Shown here in pieces: positions 31,640-42,553 of a stretch of 64,000 nt of DNA. Position 1 is the stretch's first letter, and every line of letters starts with the position of its first letter. The translations under genes and the position numbers were made by a program. Origin of the DNA: Bimuria novae-zelandiae CBS 107.79 (taxonomy: Eukaryota > Ascomycota > Dothideomycetes > Pleosporales > Didymosphaeriaceae); the NCBI GenBank assembly GCA_010015655.1, contig ML976661.1, positions 529,795-593,794 on the forward strand. The letters are read 5' to 3'. Under the pieces are notes generated by a model. That model saw only the letters and a list, made by a program, of their open reading frames with translations. It made no database searches and was not told where the DNA came from.

Positions 31640-33159
31640 TGGGGGGGGAGGAGAGGGTTACCCGTTTCGATCCGCGGTGGGGAATTGGCCGAAATCCCAA
31701 AAGGGCTTGTCGAAGGATTGGTATGCGACTTGTAGGAGGCGCGTGTCGATGTAGGTGAAGATGTATTTCTCCGTCCACTGTTCCCCATATCAGTACCCTG
31801 TCCTATCCTCAAGTTCACATCAGCACGAGGAAAGGAAAAGTGTCATACCTCGACGCCAAACTTGTGAAACCGATCCGAAAACGTCTCCCGATACGCCGTA
31901 CTCTTCTTATTATTCCTCCACCACCCATCCCACTCCCTCGACGGCCCAAAGTGCAAACAACTCGTCATAACATTATTGCCCCCCTGCGCATACGTGTAGT
32001 TATTCCCCCGGGACTGCATGATACTAATCTCCCCGCTCTTCGGCCACTCACCGTAGGTGTTATTAGCCGGGAGCAGCGTGATGGACGGCCAGAGCCAGTC
32101 GCCCATGGGCAGCTTCGCGGTGACTTCGACGCGGCCGTATTTTATCTTTGCGCCGCGCTTGGTGTTGAGGCGGCCGGAGCGGACGGGGTTGATGATGGTG
32201 CCGTTGGTGGTGTTGGTAGAGGTCACGCAGTCGGTCCAGGAGGCGCCGGTGCAACCGGCGGAGCGGAGGTCGAGGATGGTGTCGTGCTCGATGAGGCGGC
32301 GGTCCGTGAGGGTGGGGCGGATTATGAGGGTGCCGTTGTCGATGAAGATGTTTTCGTGGCTGGTGGTGGTGGCTTCGAAGGTGCCGACGCTGGGGGTGGG
32401 GTGGTTAGTATAGTCAAAGTGTAGGGGGAGGTGGATGAGGGAAGACTCTGGAAGGGGTTTCCAGCGGTGGATCTGTAGCCGGCTCATCCTGGGCTGATCC
32501 TCTTGAGATCGACCCACGTGCTGGTTATCATGGGATGAATGGACTCGCAATCGTATAGTATCCAAGAACATCGTTCACACTGTGACAGAAAAGAGAAGCA
32601 CTCACCCATAGCCACCAACCTCGACCTCCTTCTGCCAAATCTGCGGATCAAGACCCTTGGAGAAATCATCCACCATAACGGGACAATACAAGTTCCTCGA
32701 AACACCATTGTATCCATGCCAGATAAGGAAGGCTGCGAGGCCCATGCCGACCAGGAAGCCGCACATCGGGATAACCGTCTGCCAAATCTCCCTCGGATCC
32801 CTTTTCATCGTGATCCACGGCTTGTCGATATTCTTCTTATCGATGCGGCGCGACTTGAAGTACTTGGGTTTGCCGGGGGGCGTGTACGTCTTCATCGACG
32901 ATCGGTTAGATGCAGGTCTCTCACCATTCATGGACATTGTGGCATTGCTTGCAACCTGATGCAGCTGCCTTTTGCGGGCGCTACTCGGGGTGACAGAGGG
33001 GCCAGGTGTCTGCGATTGTTGTTGCGGAACATCGTGTGCAGACTGTTCGGCCGCCGACGAGTCGGGTGCATTGCTGGTATTCGGGTGCGGAAGGCGTTTG
33101 CGGGAGAAGTTGGGAGAGGAGTCTATCTCCTGCGACACTCGGGGTTGCGGCACATCCAT
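31243..33159 (-). CDS. GH16-like (concanavalin-type) membrane-anchored glucan-binding/hydrolase-like protein
   Basis: Four exons, 33159-32606, 32389-31849, 31777-31662 and 31540-31243, introns of 216, 71 and 121 nt, 502 aa. A 127-residue basic, disordered cytosolic N-terminus precedes one membrane segment (about 128-149, VIPMCGFLVGMGLAAFLIW), so it is type II. The lumenal or cell-wall part is a GH16 fold: FSKGLDPQIWQKEVEVGGYG, LIIRPTL, GRVEVTAKLPMGDWLWP, WPKSGEISIMQSRGNN, YIFTYIDTRLLQV, WEYGTHATPFDQDFYL, KLRFWQARHQW. The catalytic box ExDxxE reads E305-x-S-x-x-Q310, so acid/base and helper residues appear lost and the protein may bind rather than cut beta-glucan. The third intron holds a 55-base homopolymer. 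Confidence 0.85.
31584..31638. repeat. Poly-G homopolymer, 55 bases
   Basis: An uninterrupted run of 55 G on the plus strand, followed after AT by another G8. It lies in the third intron of the minus-strand GH16-like gene, so the transcript carries poly-C shortly before the acceptor region. It could fold as stacked G-quadruplexes. Its true length is uncertain in any assembly. Confidence 0.9.
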
Positions 33160-34094
33160 CCTGGCGACTGCAAGTAGCGATTGAGAGCAACCCTGGACGA
33201 AGGTTTAGTACGGCGGTCACTGCATTACTTGTTCTCGGATAAAGTAACGTACCTCGTTGTGCTGGCTGTTGCAATGGCGCTGTGAGAAGAGGCACGGAAA
33301 ATTCTAACAGTGTGCCCCTGTTCATTCAACAATTTCATTGCCCGGCAGCGATTTATCGCCCACGACATGCTAGTGAACGTTCTGTGGTAGTCTCTGCCGC
33401 GTGCGTCCTATTGACTAATGCTGATGTTGTTAATGCGGTGCAACTCACTACGTAGCAGGACGGAAATTCGGTACCGGCCCACATGAGGAAGACTCATCTA
33501 CTTGGAGTTTTAGAGGAATTCAACAATAAGAGTACCCTTGAGTTTCCCTCCAGAGGCAACGACGCCACGAGGGAACTGAATACGGAAAAGGCGGATCCCA
33601 CTCCCACGGAACTGTCCAACTGGCGTGCGACAAGCAGGGTCGCTGCGTGGGAAGGGTGGTGCGGTCCAGTTCATATGGAGGAGACTTCCCAGGTCGCATT
33701 GTTCGACATCAACGTGGCTCTCAATGCTCATACGGACCAGGACGTTGCCAATCTTGAAGGAAGCAGTCCTGTTCATAAAAAGGTGAAAAGTCAATCGTAA
33801 ACACCGAAGATGAATTCAATTCTCGGAGGCGAACCGAGCCCAATTTTCCATCCATGGCTCCGAAGGGGACTACTCCAGCCGTTGCGTGCGGGCTAGCGTA
33901 CATGCTTGGCCCATGATAAGGTGGCCCGACAGCAGCGGAATCATCTGAGACACAAAACTCAGAAGAGGCGACCGAACCTCCAGAGAAAAACCTCGGTTCT
34001 CATTGTGTCTATGCAAAGCCGAGTGTATGGCCGTCCTCAAGTTCTCAGAAATCATACAGTTTATCGTCAAAAAACGTCCGGTCGTGTCCAGCGC
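33160..34094. other. Intergenic, no gene recognised
   Basis: About 0.93 kb between the GH16-like start and the Mpv17-family stop. Opposed frames of 94-105 codons overlap at 33483-33800 but neither has a family pattern. It includes the GH16-like promoter. Confidence 0.4.
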
Positions 34095-34722
34095 TCAGCC
34101 CGCGACCGACAAACTCAGGTAGATGCCCCACAGCACACCAACGGAACATCCAAACACGACCCTCTTATCCACAGGGACCCACAGGAAGCTCGCCAACGAC
34201 ACCACCGGCCAGAACTTGTACCCGTCCAGGAGCATCGGCCAGAACTTGTCGCCCACGTCCGCCTGCATCGTGCTCCAAGACGCGCTCTTTTCCGCGCCGC
34301 TGTTATTTACATAGGCCATGTATCCGAGGAACATCAGTATGTTGACCACAGCGCCGATCGTCTGGTCGAGGATGAACTTGGCGAGCACGTTGCGCTTGCT
34401 TGTGCGTGTGCGTGCGGGCTTGTCCTTGAGCGATTTTTCCGGGAGCGCTTGGGGCACATTGGACGGGAACATCTCTTCGAGGAAGGTTTGCCAGAGGATG
34501 TTGGGCGGGTTGCTAATTATGCTGAAGAGGGCGAATTTCAGGATGGGTGGGAAGCTTAGGGCGAATGGCGTCTGTAGAGGTGCTTGTTGGTATATTGATT
34601 TTCATAGCGGGGTGGGGCTTACTCACGTCGTCCTTGTACGAAGCGATGACTTGCGCCAGGACGTTGGACGTTACGCTCAACACTGCGCCCTGCACCGTCT
34701 GTGATACCATCGCTGAAGGCAT
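34095..34722 (-). CDS. Mpv17/PMP22 family membrane protein
   Basis: Two exons, 34722-34627 and 34571-34095, 55-nt intron (GTGAGT..ACAG), 190 aa, the family's usual size. MPSAMVSQTVQGAVLSVTSN was chosen as start because it aligns with fungal relatives; an in-frame ATG 25 codons upstream is also open. Recognisable blocks are FALFSIISNPPNILWQTFLE, NVLAKFILDQTIGAVVN, MLLDGYKFWPVVSLASFLWV and PVDKRVVFGCSVGVLWGIYL, the hallmark W-P..N..VP.. region and four hydrophobic helices. Relatives sit in peroxisomal or inner mitochondrial membranes and form small channels or support mtDNA maintenance; which one this gene serves is not clear. Its promoter is 180 bp from a transposon end. Confidence 0.88.
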
Positions 34723-35143
34723 TTTCGCTGAAGCGTGTCCAGATGCGCCGGACTGGGTATAAGTTGAAGGGGCGCAAGACAGAGTATCGTTGAACAAAAA
34801 AAAGCAAAAGAGGGAAACGGGGGGTTTATAGGGAGAGAAAGCAACACGCTGGCATCTCTGTAGCTAGTCTCACGGACGTTTGATCTGGTGTTGAAAGGCT
34901 TACCCTGCCTTGGCAGTCAGTGCGCCGCATCACTAAAACGCGCCACCCGACAATGAAGCGCCCCAGCTTCGACGCGCGATATTTCCACCAATATGGACCC
35001 AATTAAGGCAGCAATTGCAGCAATTAAATCGCGACAACCAAGAGAAACTTTTTCATATAGGCAAATTACAACAGACTTTAGTGTTGTGCGATCTACGTTA
35101 ACGCGCTAGCATAAACGCGCCATCCACGCGTCGCAAGTTACTA

Positions 35144-36926
35144 AGCTAGCGCATGGGGTTCCGAGACACCCGGGGATATGAGACACCGCGCAGAAATCCT
35201 CCACCCTTCAAAAAATCGCGATATCTCCACATCCACCCTACCAAAATGGCCAACCGTGAGGCAGCAATTTAAGCAGCTATTAGTGATCTTAATGCTGGCA
35301 TTTTTCCTAGTTAACGAGCTGCTGCAAAGGCATATAACATCCCTATAGCCACGCTATCTAGGCGCGTACGCGGTTCACAAAACTGGCAAAATAGCCACGT
35401 ATACTAGTAACAATTAACTCTATAATAAGAGGACTTCCTTATATAATAGATACTTAAAGAGGACGCGTGCGGGTTTCCTCCTTTTTACACTTATATATAA
35501 GAAATAGTAAATTAAATCTTTAGAATAAATAGCGACCACGCGTTAGTAGGTAAATACTAGATATTTTACTTTATTAAACGTAACCTACGCGTTACTTTTA
35601 TTATAGGTAAGAAGATTAAGGCTACAAGAGCTAAGGGAGTAACTTAGAAGGTAATACGCAAGTTTCTTAAGCTCTATAAGTAGCTCTGCGTTAAGTTAGA
35701 CATACGCAATAAGGATACGTGGAATATGGATAAGACTAGGAAGGCCCTAGGCGTATGTGCAAACACTAGAGTACTCGCAGGAAGCCAGAAAAAGAAGGCT
35801 TACTATTAGTCTCTAGAGAATTGCGAGTGGGCGTTGATAATCGAGTGCGTTTCTGTAATAGGGAGAAAGCTACGGCTAGCTATTATTTTTAAAGGCAAAA
35901 ACCTGTAGAGCACCTAGTTTCTATTAATAATACCTAACTAGCTATACGCAACTTTAGAGAATAGCTAGATATTTAATATAATAGGGGCTAAGTAGCTATA
36001 ACGCGTATTTCTACTAGATACTACGCCCTTAGAGGATCGCTGGCGGATGCTAATATTAGATAGCCACGGTAGCCATGTCAACCTGGATTTCCTGTAGATC
36101 TGCAAGCAGAATAAAGTCAGGCTTCTGTTTCTCCCTGCGCACTCCTCGCACGTTCTGCAGCCACTAGATCTCTCTGTTTTCTTAGTAGTGAAACGATTCT
36201 ATCGCCAGTAGATCCACGAGTTATCACACCTAGATAATGCTGCGCCGGTTAAAAAGGAACGTTTTATTATTGCCTACAACGCTGCTAGAGAGGCTGCAAT
36301 TACTAAAAAAGTAATCCGCGCTAGATAGGCTATTACAGGCATCTGCCTATTAAATATTAAGCGGGTAGTTAACTTATCTCAAGTTACTCGAAGGCCTGTT
36401 ACCCCCCCTTATTAGGATCAGGCTTATCTCGCCAAGAGCTCTCTCTACACTCCCCATGGCCCTCGGGATCTGTTTATAGCTTAAAGGCAGCTCCACAGCG
36501 CTGAGAAATTAAGCCGTAAGATTCACTAACTATTTAAGAAAGCTAGTAAGGCAATTGTAATAGCTAATACACGCTTAGCAGCGCTAGAAGTAGAGAATAA
36601 AAGATTATAGAGTTAACTTAAGGCCTTTAAGCGTTCGTAACTACGAAAAAAAGTTTGCATAGACCTAAATTAACGCTTTACTAGCATAGATTAAATTATA
36701 ATAGCAAAGCAGGCATCTGCTCTCCTAGAGTAATAAATAGTAGTACTTCTACAGAAAAGGACGCAGAAAAAGCTGCAGTAGAAATAGTAGCTAAAACTCT
36801 GTAATCTATGTGTAGCGAGTGGCAATTGTAATTACGCTGAATGAATTATCGCGATTTTTTGAAGGGTGGAGGATTTCTGCGCGGTGTCTCATATCCCCGG
36901 GTGTCTCGGAACCCCATGCGCTAGCT
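35144..36926. mobile_element. Pogo/Fot1-type DNA transposon (element A) nested in element B
   Basis: 1783 bp bounded by 80-bp inverted repeats that are identical by eye (35144-35223 and 36847-36926), starting AGCTAGCGCATGGGGTTCCG, with TA target duplication at 35142-35143 and 36927-36928. It interrupts the transposase frame of element B right after its helix-turn-helix region. The identical TIRs show that they have escaped the mutation that ruined the interior. Confidence 0.93.
35246..36650 (+). pseudogene. Degraded DDE transposase of element A
   Basis: A start-like ATG at about 35246 opens MANREAAI, then stops at once (TAA); AAISDLNAGIFP and PIATLSRR follow in the same frame, an N-terminal DNA-binding region. 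Near 36048-36190 the catalytic core is readable: LMLDSHGSHVNLDFL, then LLFLPAHSSHVLQPLDLSVF, diagnostic of pogo/Fot1 DDE transposases. The rest is saturated with TAG/TAA. It is dead. Confidence 0.85.
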
Positions 36927-39108
36927 TATTAGGAAAAGCCAAATCCTCAACCAACAACAAGAAACAGAGCTCCTACAGTATATCAAACAGCTTACTAAGC
37001 GTGGCCTACCTCCTACACGTTATATGATACAGACCTTCGCGTCCCAGATAGCCTAAAAGGACGTTAGTATATCTTAGGTTGATCGCTTTATTAAGCGCAA
37101 CAACGACTCCTTAATATCTCGATAGACAACTAGTCTTGACAGAAACCGCCACAACGCTAATTTAAAGGCAAAATATAAGCTCTACTTTAAGCTTCTGCAT
37201 AAGAAGATGGCGAAGTATGGTATAGAGCCTCGTCACTGCTATAATATGGATGAGAAAGGCTTCCTTCTTGGAATCACGGGCCGCTCAAAAAGGATCTTCG
37301 ACAGGCCTCTATATGAGACTCGCCAAGTACGACAATCTATACAGGATAGCAATCGTGAGTGGATCTCGCTCATCGCATGTATATGCGCCAACGGATCTGC
37401 TGTTAATCCATCACTGATCTATCGATCTACCGCTGAGAGCCTACAATCAAGCTAGGTAGAGGAAATCAATCCTTAACACTATACAGTCTTTATCACATCA
37501 TCTCCCTCTAGCTAGTCAAACAACGAGATAGGCCTTTAATGGCTTCAACAAGTGTTTAATCGCTGTACAAGGGAGAAAGCTAAACAGTCACGACAAGCAT
37601 GGCGACTCCTTATCCTTAACGGGCATAGATCTCACGTCACTATAGATTTTATCAACTACTATAACCAGAACAAGATCCTCCTTGCGATATTTCCCCCTCA
37701 TGCGACTCATACGCTGCAGCCTCTCAACGTCTGTATATTCAAGTCTCTCTCTACCGCCTACTCCGACGAGCTCTCCGCATATCTCTATAGGAGCCAAGGA
37801 CTATCAACAATCGCTAAAAGGGACTTCTTTAGTCTCTTCTAGAGAGCCTAGACTACCTCAGTTACGCCGCGATTAATCACTAGAGCTTTTAAGTGTACAG
37901 GTATCTCGCCGCCAGATCTAACACCTATCCTTAAGAGATTTCACCAGGAGACTCCGCCAGAGCAGGGATTACAAAAGAGCTCTACGTTAATACTCAGCGC
38001 GTTAGATTAGCATAAGATAGAGCGACTTTTGCGCTCTACTATTAGAGATGTTGCGACTAATAAGTCGCGTAAGCTTAGCCAGACGATACACTTAATTACA
38101 ATACAAAAGCAACTCCTAAAACACGAGAATAGGGGTCTCCGAGAGGCCCTTAGAAACAAGAAACGGCGTTAAATAAAGGGCAAGACTCTGCCCTTAGAGC
38201 AACCTGAGGAGTGGCATGGAGGAGCTGTGTTCTGGTCACCTGCCCGCGTACAGAGGGCGCGCAACTCTCTTAGCCAACAAGAGGCTAAGAAACAACAATT
38301 AGAACTCTAAAAAAGTGAGCAGAGAGAGATCCAGATAGCAAATAGGCAGCTTAAAGCTTGTCTACTACAGGAAAAGCGTGTTACGCGGGAGGCAGCTAGA
38401 GATGCGCGCGCTAAGGAGAGGGCTAATAAGGCTGCTAAGCAACGCCTTCGTTAACAGGCTCGCAAGGCTCAATAACAACCTTAAAAATGTCTAAAACTTG
38501 CTAAAAAGGGAATTCAGAGAGCCTTAAAAGCAACTCATAAAGTTACAAAGAGGAAGAAATCTACGCCAGGACCTGTACGCGTTCATGCGGCGGCATCTGC
38601 GCTATCCACGCCATCATCGCGCAGTGGCCGTACAATCAGAACACCAAGTAGATATCTATAATCTGATTAGATAGAGATTATCTACAGGTCTAGGAGACCT
38701 TAACTCCAGAAAATCTCGCGATAATATTAATTGTAGGCGTCTCTACAACCTCATATTGTTGGCGGCGCAATCATGTTGGGTGGCGCGTTTTAGTGATGCG
38801 GCGCACTGACTGCCAAGGCAGGGTAGCGCGTCTTACTTCCAGACGCGTGATGACGAAATCGAGTACGGACTTAGTTCGGAGTTAATGTCTGCTTCAGTAG
38901 CCGCTCGACATCATGGACACTCCAATTTGTCTTCTGTATCTAACAGTAAGAAAGTACGGTAGAACTTTCTTTATCATACGTAAGTGGGTGCCGTTTTTTG
39001 GACCTGGATGAACCGCAGCATCCCTTGCAGTCATATCCAACGTATTTTATAACAGTGTTACCAGGCGAAGTCGAGTAAGAGATTCAGCTTGTAACGAAAC
39101 GTTTAAGA

Positions 39109-40617
39109 TTACACATTCTGTTGATTCCTCACATACTCCGCGCACTGCTCCCCAGCGATTCTCCCAAACACCACACACTCCAGCAACGATGACCCTCCCA
39201 GCCGATTCGCCCCATGAACCCCACCGGTGACCTCTCCAGCACCCCACAGCCCTTCTATCGCCTTGCCTCCCTCGCTGAGCACCTCAGCCTTCTCACTGAT
39301 CATCACCCCTCCCATTGTGAAATGCACTACGGGCGTCACGCTCCCGACATAGACAACCGATTCCGGAGTCGGCTCCTTGAGATTCCAATGCGCGAACTGC
39401 GTCCGCCCAAACAGATCCTCTTCATCCCCGCGCACTACCCTGGCGTACCTCGAGATCGAATCCAACGCATCCGTTCCGAGATCAGTAATCGTAGTCTTCC
39501 TCATCAGCCCTTTGAAAATGTAGAAATCAACGTGTGATTTGGTAGCCTCATACACGCCCTCGTCCAGCACCAACTGCACATCCCACTGCTTGGGAGACGC
39601 CGTGCTCGGTGGATGCGCACTAATCGCATTCGTCACATTTTCCCTCATTTCGAGCTCATTGACGAAGCGCTTCCCGTTCAGGAGAAGGATGCCGCCCTCG
39701 CCTCGGAGAACTTCCGCGGCTAGGAACTTCAACGGGGAAGACGAGCTTGCGGGATCGACGAAGCCGGTGGGATGGACCTGGACATACTCCATATCGATGA
39801 GCTGCGCGCCCGCTTCAGTAAGGAGTGGCTGCGTTCCCGGACGCGGATCGTTCGTGGATGGGTATCCCGCGAGATCAGGTCGATAATGTGCAAGCAGGCC
39901 TTCGGCATCGCCGCCGAAACCGCCCGAGGCGAAGATTACCGGGCCGAGGACGTTGTGCTGGGCGCCGTCTTCGCTTGTGTAGGAGACGCCGACGACGCGC
40001 TGGGACGACTCCAGGAGCTTGGTAACGGTGCAAGACGTCTGCAGGTGGAATAACGGCGATGCTTTCAGCGAGTTCAGCAGCGCTGATATGATGGCGAAGC
40101 CCGGCGGCGTCTGCCCTTTTCCTCGATGCGTTCTTGGAACCGTATGTCCACCCATGAGGGAGACTCTCGATAGGTCGATTTCTTTCTCGTCTGCCAGCCA
40201 CTCGATCGCACCTTTCGATTCCCTTGTGAGCGTAGAGATTAATCCTTCTCTCTGTTTGGCGAAGGAATGAATTGCTTTCCCAGCAGACCTGACTGTGTCA
40301 CTGTAGAATGCGTCGTCCATGATGGGTTGGTATTTCGTTGGTGCGCCATTGATCCCGGAAGAGGCTTTGATACTGTTTCCCCCGGGCTTTGCACCACGCT
40401 CTAGCAACCTTACAGGGACATTTCTCGCTATGAGTTGACTTGCTGCACTCAGGCCAGCAAGTCCTGATCCCACAATTATTGCAGTCGTTTGGGGCTGTGG
40501 TGGAGGCATGCTGTTGGGGTAGCGTGCGTACGGGCTGTTGTAATGATACCTATGGTATGCGGCGAAGAGCCCAAAGAGAGCGAGGGTGAAAAGAGTCAAC
40601 AGGCGAGTATGGCTCAT
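39109..40617 (-). CDS. OSM1: FAD-dependent fumarate reductase (soluble, Osm1/Frd1 type)
   Basis: Intronless, 502 aa, full length. Residues 5-22 (RLLTLFTLALFGLFAAY) form a signal anchor for the ER or mitochondrial intermembrane space. AIIVGSGLAGLSAASQL is the FAD-binding GxGxxG; GGNSIKASSGINGAPT, VSLMGGHTVPRTHRGKG, IFASGGFGGD, QVHPTGFVDP, LRGEGGILLLNGKRFVNEL and FTMGGV..GLWGAGEVTGGVHGANRLGG follow in family order, covering substrate and FAD sites. Yeast Osm1 reoxidises FADH2 by reducing fumarate under low oxygen. No cytochrome b5 domain is attached, unlike some fungal relatives. Confidence 0.95.
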   Translation of the reverse strand: MSHTRLLTLFTLALFGLFAAYHRYHYNSPYARYPNSMPPPQPQTTAIIVGSGLAGLSAASQLIARNVPVRLLERGAKPGGNSIKASSGINGAPTKYQPIMDDAFYSDTVRSAGKAIHSFAKQREGLISTLTRESKGAIEWLADEKEIDLSRVSLMGGHTVPRTHRGKGQTPPGFAIISALLNSLKASPLFHLQTSCTVTKLLESSQRVVGVSYTSEDGAQHNVLGPVIFASGGFGGDAEGLLAHYRPDLAGYPSTNDPRPGTQPLLTEAGAQLIDMEYVQVHPTGFVDPASSSSPLKFLAAEVLRGEGGILLLNGKRFVNELEMRENVTNAISAHPPSTASPKQWDVQLVLDEGVYEATKSHVDFYIFKGLMRKTTITDLGTDALDSISRYARVVRGDEEDLFGRTQFAHWNLKEPTPESVVYVGSVTPVVHFTMGGVMISEKAEVLSEGGKAIEGLWGAGEVTGGVHGANRLGGSSLLECVVFGRIAGEQCAEYVRNQQNV

Positions 40618-41380
40618 TTGAAGATATAGTAATGGCGGACTCTTCAGCGCTTTGTATGCGTTGGGTTGGGCGAAATTAACTGCCGGTAGGTCAGGCCACC
40701 GTCACGCCGTCTATCGCGATCACCACCGTTGCGGTGCAGTCCATCGTGGAAACATCCAGATTCGTACTACAAGAAAACGTGCGGCGAATGGCCTATTTTT
40801 CCATCTCGAGTGCAGTTATATTGTGAAGAAAATAGCATCGTTGAGGGTGCGATGGGCACTGGAAGCACCGGAAGTGGATATTTCAAATTCCCTATGTTCT
40901 AAGCTTGGCTAGCGCTCACGTGGACCCAAATCAACCTTGGAACACCTAAGGAAACATCAACTACGCTCCACGAGCAACCGCCATTTACATCAAATCCATT
41001 TCTGAACTCTTCATTGGACAGGATGACGATTTTAGAGCTTAATATAATGAAAATACGCTGCATAAACACTGCAATGAAATGCTCCGAGTCCGGTTGGGAG
41101 ACCTCTGGAACGTTTACCCTGGATTGAACTGGAGCACGATCCCTCGATTCAACCGACAGGCGCATATCCTTTGAATTCAGCGCCAAGAGGCCCCAGCTCT
41201 TTATCATGCGTGGTGTTGCACCCACACACCATTTAATTGCACCACGCCCGCCTCTCACAACACCACGACAACACATCCACGCCGCTCCCGTTAAAAACCG
41301 CTCAACATCCGCAAATCTCTCCTCTAAGACGCTCCCTGGACTCAACAGCTTGCACCTCCTGCTACCGCCAAACCAGCAAG
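40618..41380. other. Divergent intergenic region
   Basis: About 760 bp between the OSM1-like gene and the CYTH gene, presumably containing both promoters. The CYTH frame is itself open from an ATG at 41237. No specific site was recognised. Confidence 0.4.
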
Positions 41381-42208
41381 ATGCTCCTCACCACCCTCCG
41401 GCGGCTTAATCCCACCAAAGCCACAACCGGAATCTCCCACCTCATCGCAAAACTCCCCAACCCCACCACCCCTTTCCGCCCCCTCACAACAACAACCCTC
41501 ATCACCCTCGAAGTCGAGCGAAAATTCACCCCCACACCCGCCTCCCTACGCCTCCTACGCACAAACACCTGTTCGCCCCGCTTCACCTCACACGCGTACC
41601 TCGGCCACCGCACCATCGCCGACACATACTACGACAAGGCCCGCATCTTTATGGACCGCGGGATCTACGTGCGACGTCGGAATGGCGTGTGGGAAGTCAA
41701 AGTGGGCGGGGATTCGCACCTTAAGGGGAAGGCGGGGGAGGGAAGTGAGGTGTTTGATGAGTATGCGGATATTGGGGCTATACGGAGACTTGTACAGGGG
41801 AAGCTGAGGAGTGCTGGACAGCGTGGTGGCTCGGAGGGGATTTTTGCACCGCCCACTACCGAAGGAGATGGAGCTGGAGAGGGGGATGATGGGGTGATGC
41901 AAGAGCTTGACCCAGTGGCAGAGATAGTGGTGCGCCGGGATGAGTGGGATGTCGATGGGCTCCGCGTCGTGGTTGACGAGACGCAGTGGGGGTACACGGT
42001 CGGAGAGGTGGAGCTGACGCGGGAGGGGTTTGAGGGCCAGAAAGAAGATGCTGTGAAAGTGATGGATGAGAAGGTTATGGCGTTTATGAGGGAGCATGGG
42101 GATGTGTTTTTGGCGGGAGGGGAGGGGAGGCCGATAGGGAAGTTGAGCGCGTACTGGATGTGGGAGAAGGAGAAGGAGGACAATGCGCGGGGTCAAATGG
42201 ATGTGTGA
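41381..42208 (+). CDS. CYTH-domain phosphatase-like protein (thiamine-triphosphatase type)
   Basis: 275 aa from the ATG at 41381. An in-frame ATG at 41237 would add 48 residues, but the later start gives a basic, mitochondrion-like leader (MLLTTLRRLNPTKATTGIS). LITLEVERKF is the defining ExExK motif of CYTH tunnel enzymes. TIADTYYDKARIFMDRGIYVRRRNGVWEVKV supplies the DTYYD and Arg/Lys strands that bind triphosphate, and VVVDETQWGYTVGEVELTRE is the late E.E strand pair. Family members hydrolyse thiamine triphosphate or short polyphosphate with a divalent metal. Substrate and location are inferred. Confidence 0.85.
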   Translation: MLLTTLRRLNPTKATTGISHLIAKLPNPTTPFRPLTTTTLITLEVERKFTPTPASLRLLRTNTCSPRFTSHAYLGHRTIADTYYDKARIFMDRGIYVRRRNGVWEVKVGGDSHLKGKAGEGSEVFDEYADIGAIRRLVQGKLRSAGQRGGSEGIFAPPTTEGDGAGEGDDGVMQELDPVAEIVVRRDEWDVDGLRVVVDETQWGYTVGEVELTREGFEGQKEDAVKVMDEKVMAFMREHGDVFLAGGEGRPIGKLSAYWMWEKEKEDNARGQMDV

Positions 42209-42553
42209 AGGATAGGGTCTGTTTGATGGCTTCTGCTGGATCCGAATAAAGGACGACGGACGAGAGAGGGAGTGGCTGGAACGGTGGGTTCACCTCTCGG
42301 CCCGGTATCACGAACCGGATACTCATGTAATGGTCATATTTGGCATACAGACAAGGCATATTACTGCCTATATGTTGTCGCTATACAGAACAACCCCTTA
42401 ACGTTCGACCCTCCTCGCGTACATGTCGTAAGACTACAAGTCAGATCCACCATGCATACTTAAGAAAGGCCATTAGACACTGCCACCATGCAGTCGAAAT
42501 GACAAACACAGCCATCTTCTTGAAGATTTCAAGGCCGTCAGGGAGGCTTCGGC
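42209..42553. other. Intergenic between convergent genes
   Basis: 345 bp between the CYTH stop and the REC8 stop, shared 3' region. Nothing recognised. Confidence 0.4.

Larger units (their letters stand above)
34995..38170 (+). pseudogene. Degraded Fot1-type transposase of element B (split by element A)
   Basis: The frame starts at an ATG near 34993 (MDPIKAAIAAIKSRQPRETF), an N-terminal helix-turn-helix, and resumes beyond element A with LLRKSQILNQQQETELL and LTKRGLPPTRYMIQTFAS. It continues to the DDE catalytic core: HCYNMDEKGFLLG (first Asp, about 37230), LILNGHRSHVTIDFINYY (second acidic position, now Asn, about 37610) and FPPHATHTLQPLNVCIFKSL (about 37690). Many in-frame TAG/TAA codons (for example 37454 and 37842) and the insertion make it non-functional. 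Family assignment (DDE_1, CENP-B/pogo) is firm by motif. Confidence 0.88.
34903..38823. mobile_element. Pogo/Fot1-type DNA transposon (element B), interrupted by element A
   Basis: The ends are inverted repeats starting CCCTGCCTTGGCAGTCAGTG and matching for about 46 bp (34903-34948 and 38778-38823), flanked by TA duplications (34901-34902 and 38824-38825). That is the Tc1/mariner-pogo signature. Removing element A (35144-36926 plus one TA) leaves about 2.1 kb, typical of Fot1-like elements. Both TIRs are nearly unmutated while the interior is full of TAG/TAA and depleted of CpA. Confidence 0.92.

Noticed and set aside
31075..31758. 227-codon plus-strand frame with a long poly-Gly run
   Set aside because: Produced by the 55-G tract and antisense to the GH16-like gene.
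33483..33800. Overlapping 105- and 94-codon frames on opposite strands
   Set aside because: Neither shows family similarity or a plausible intron pattern.
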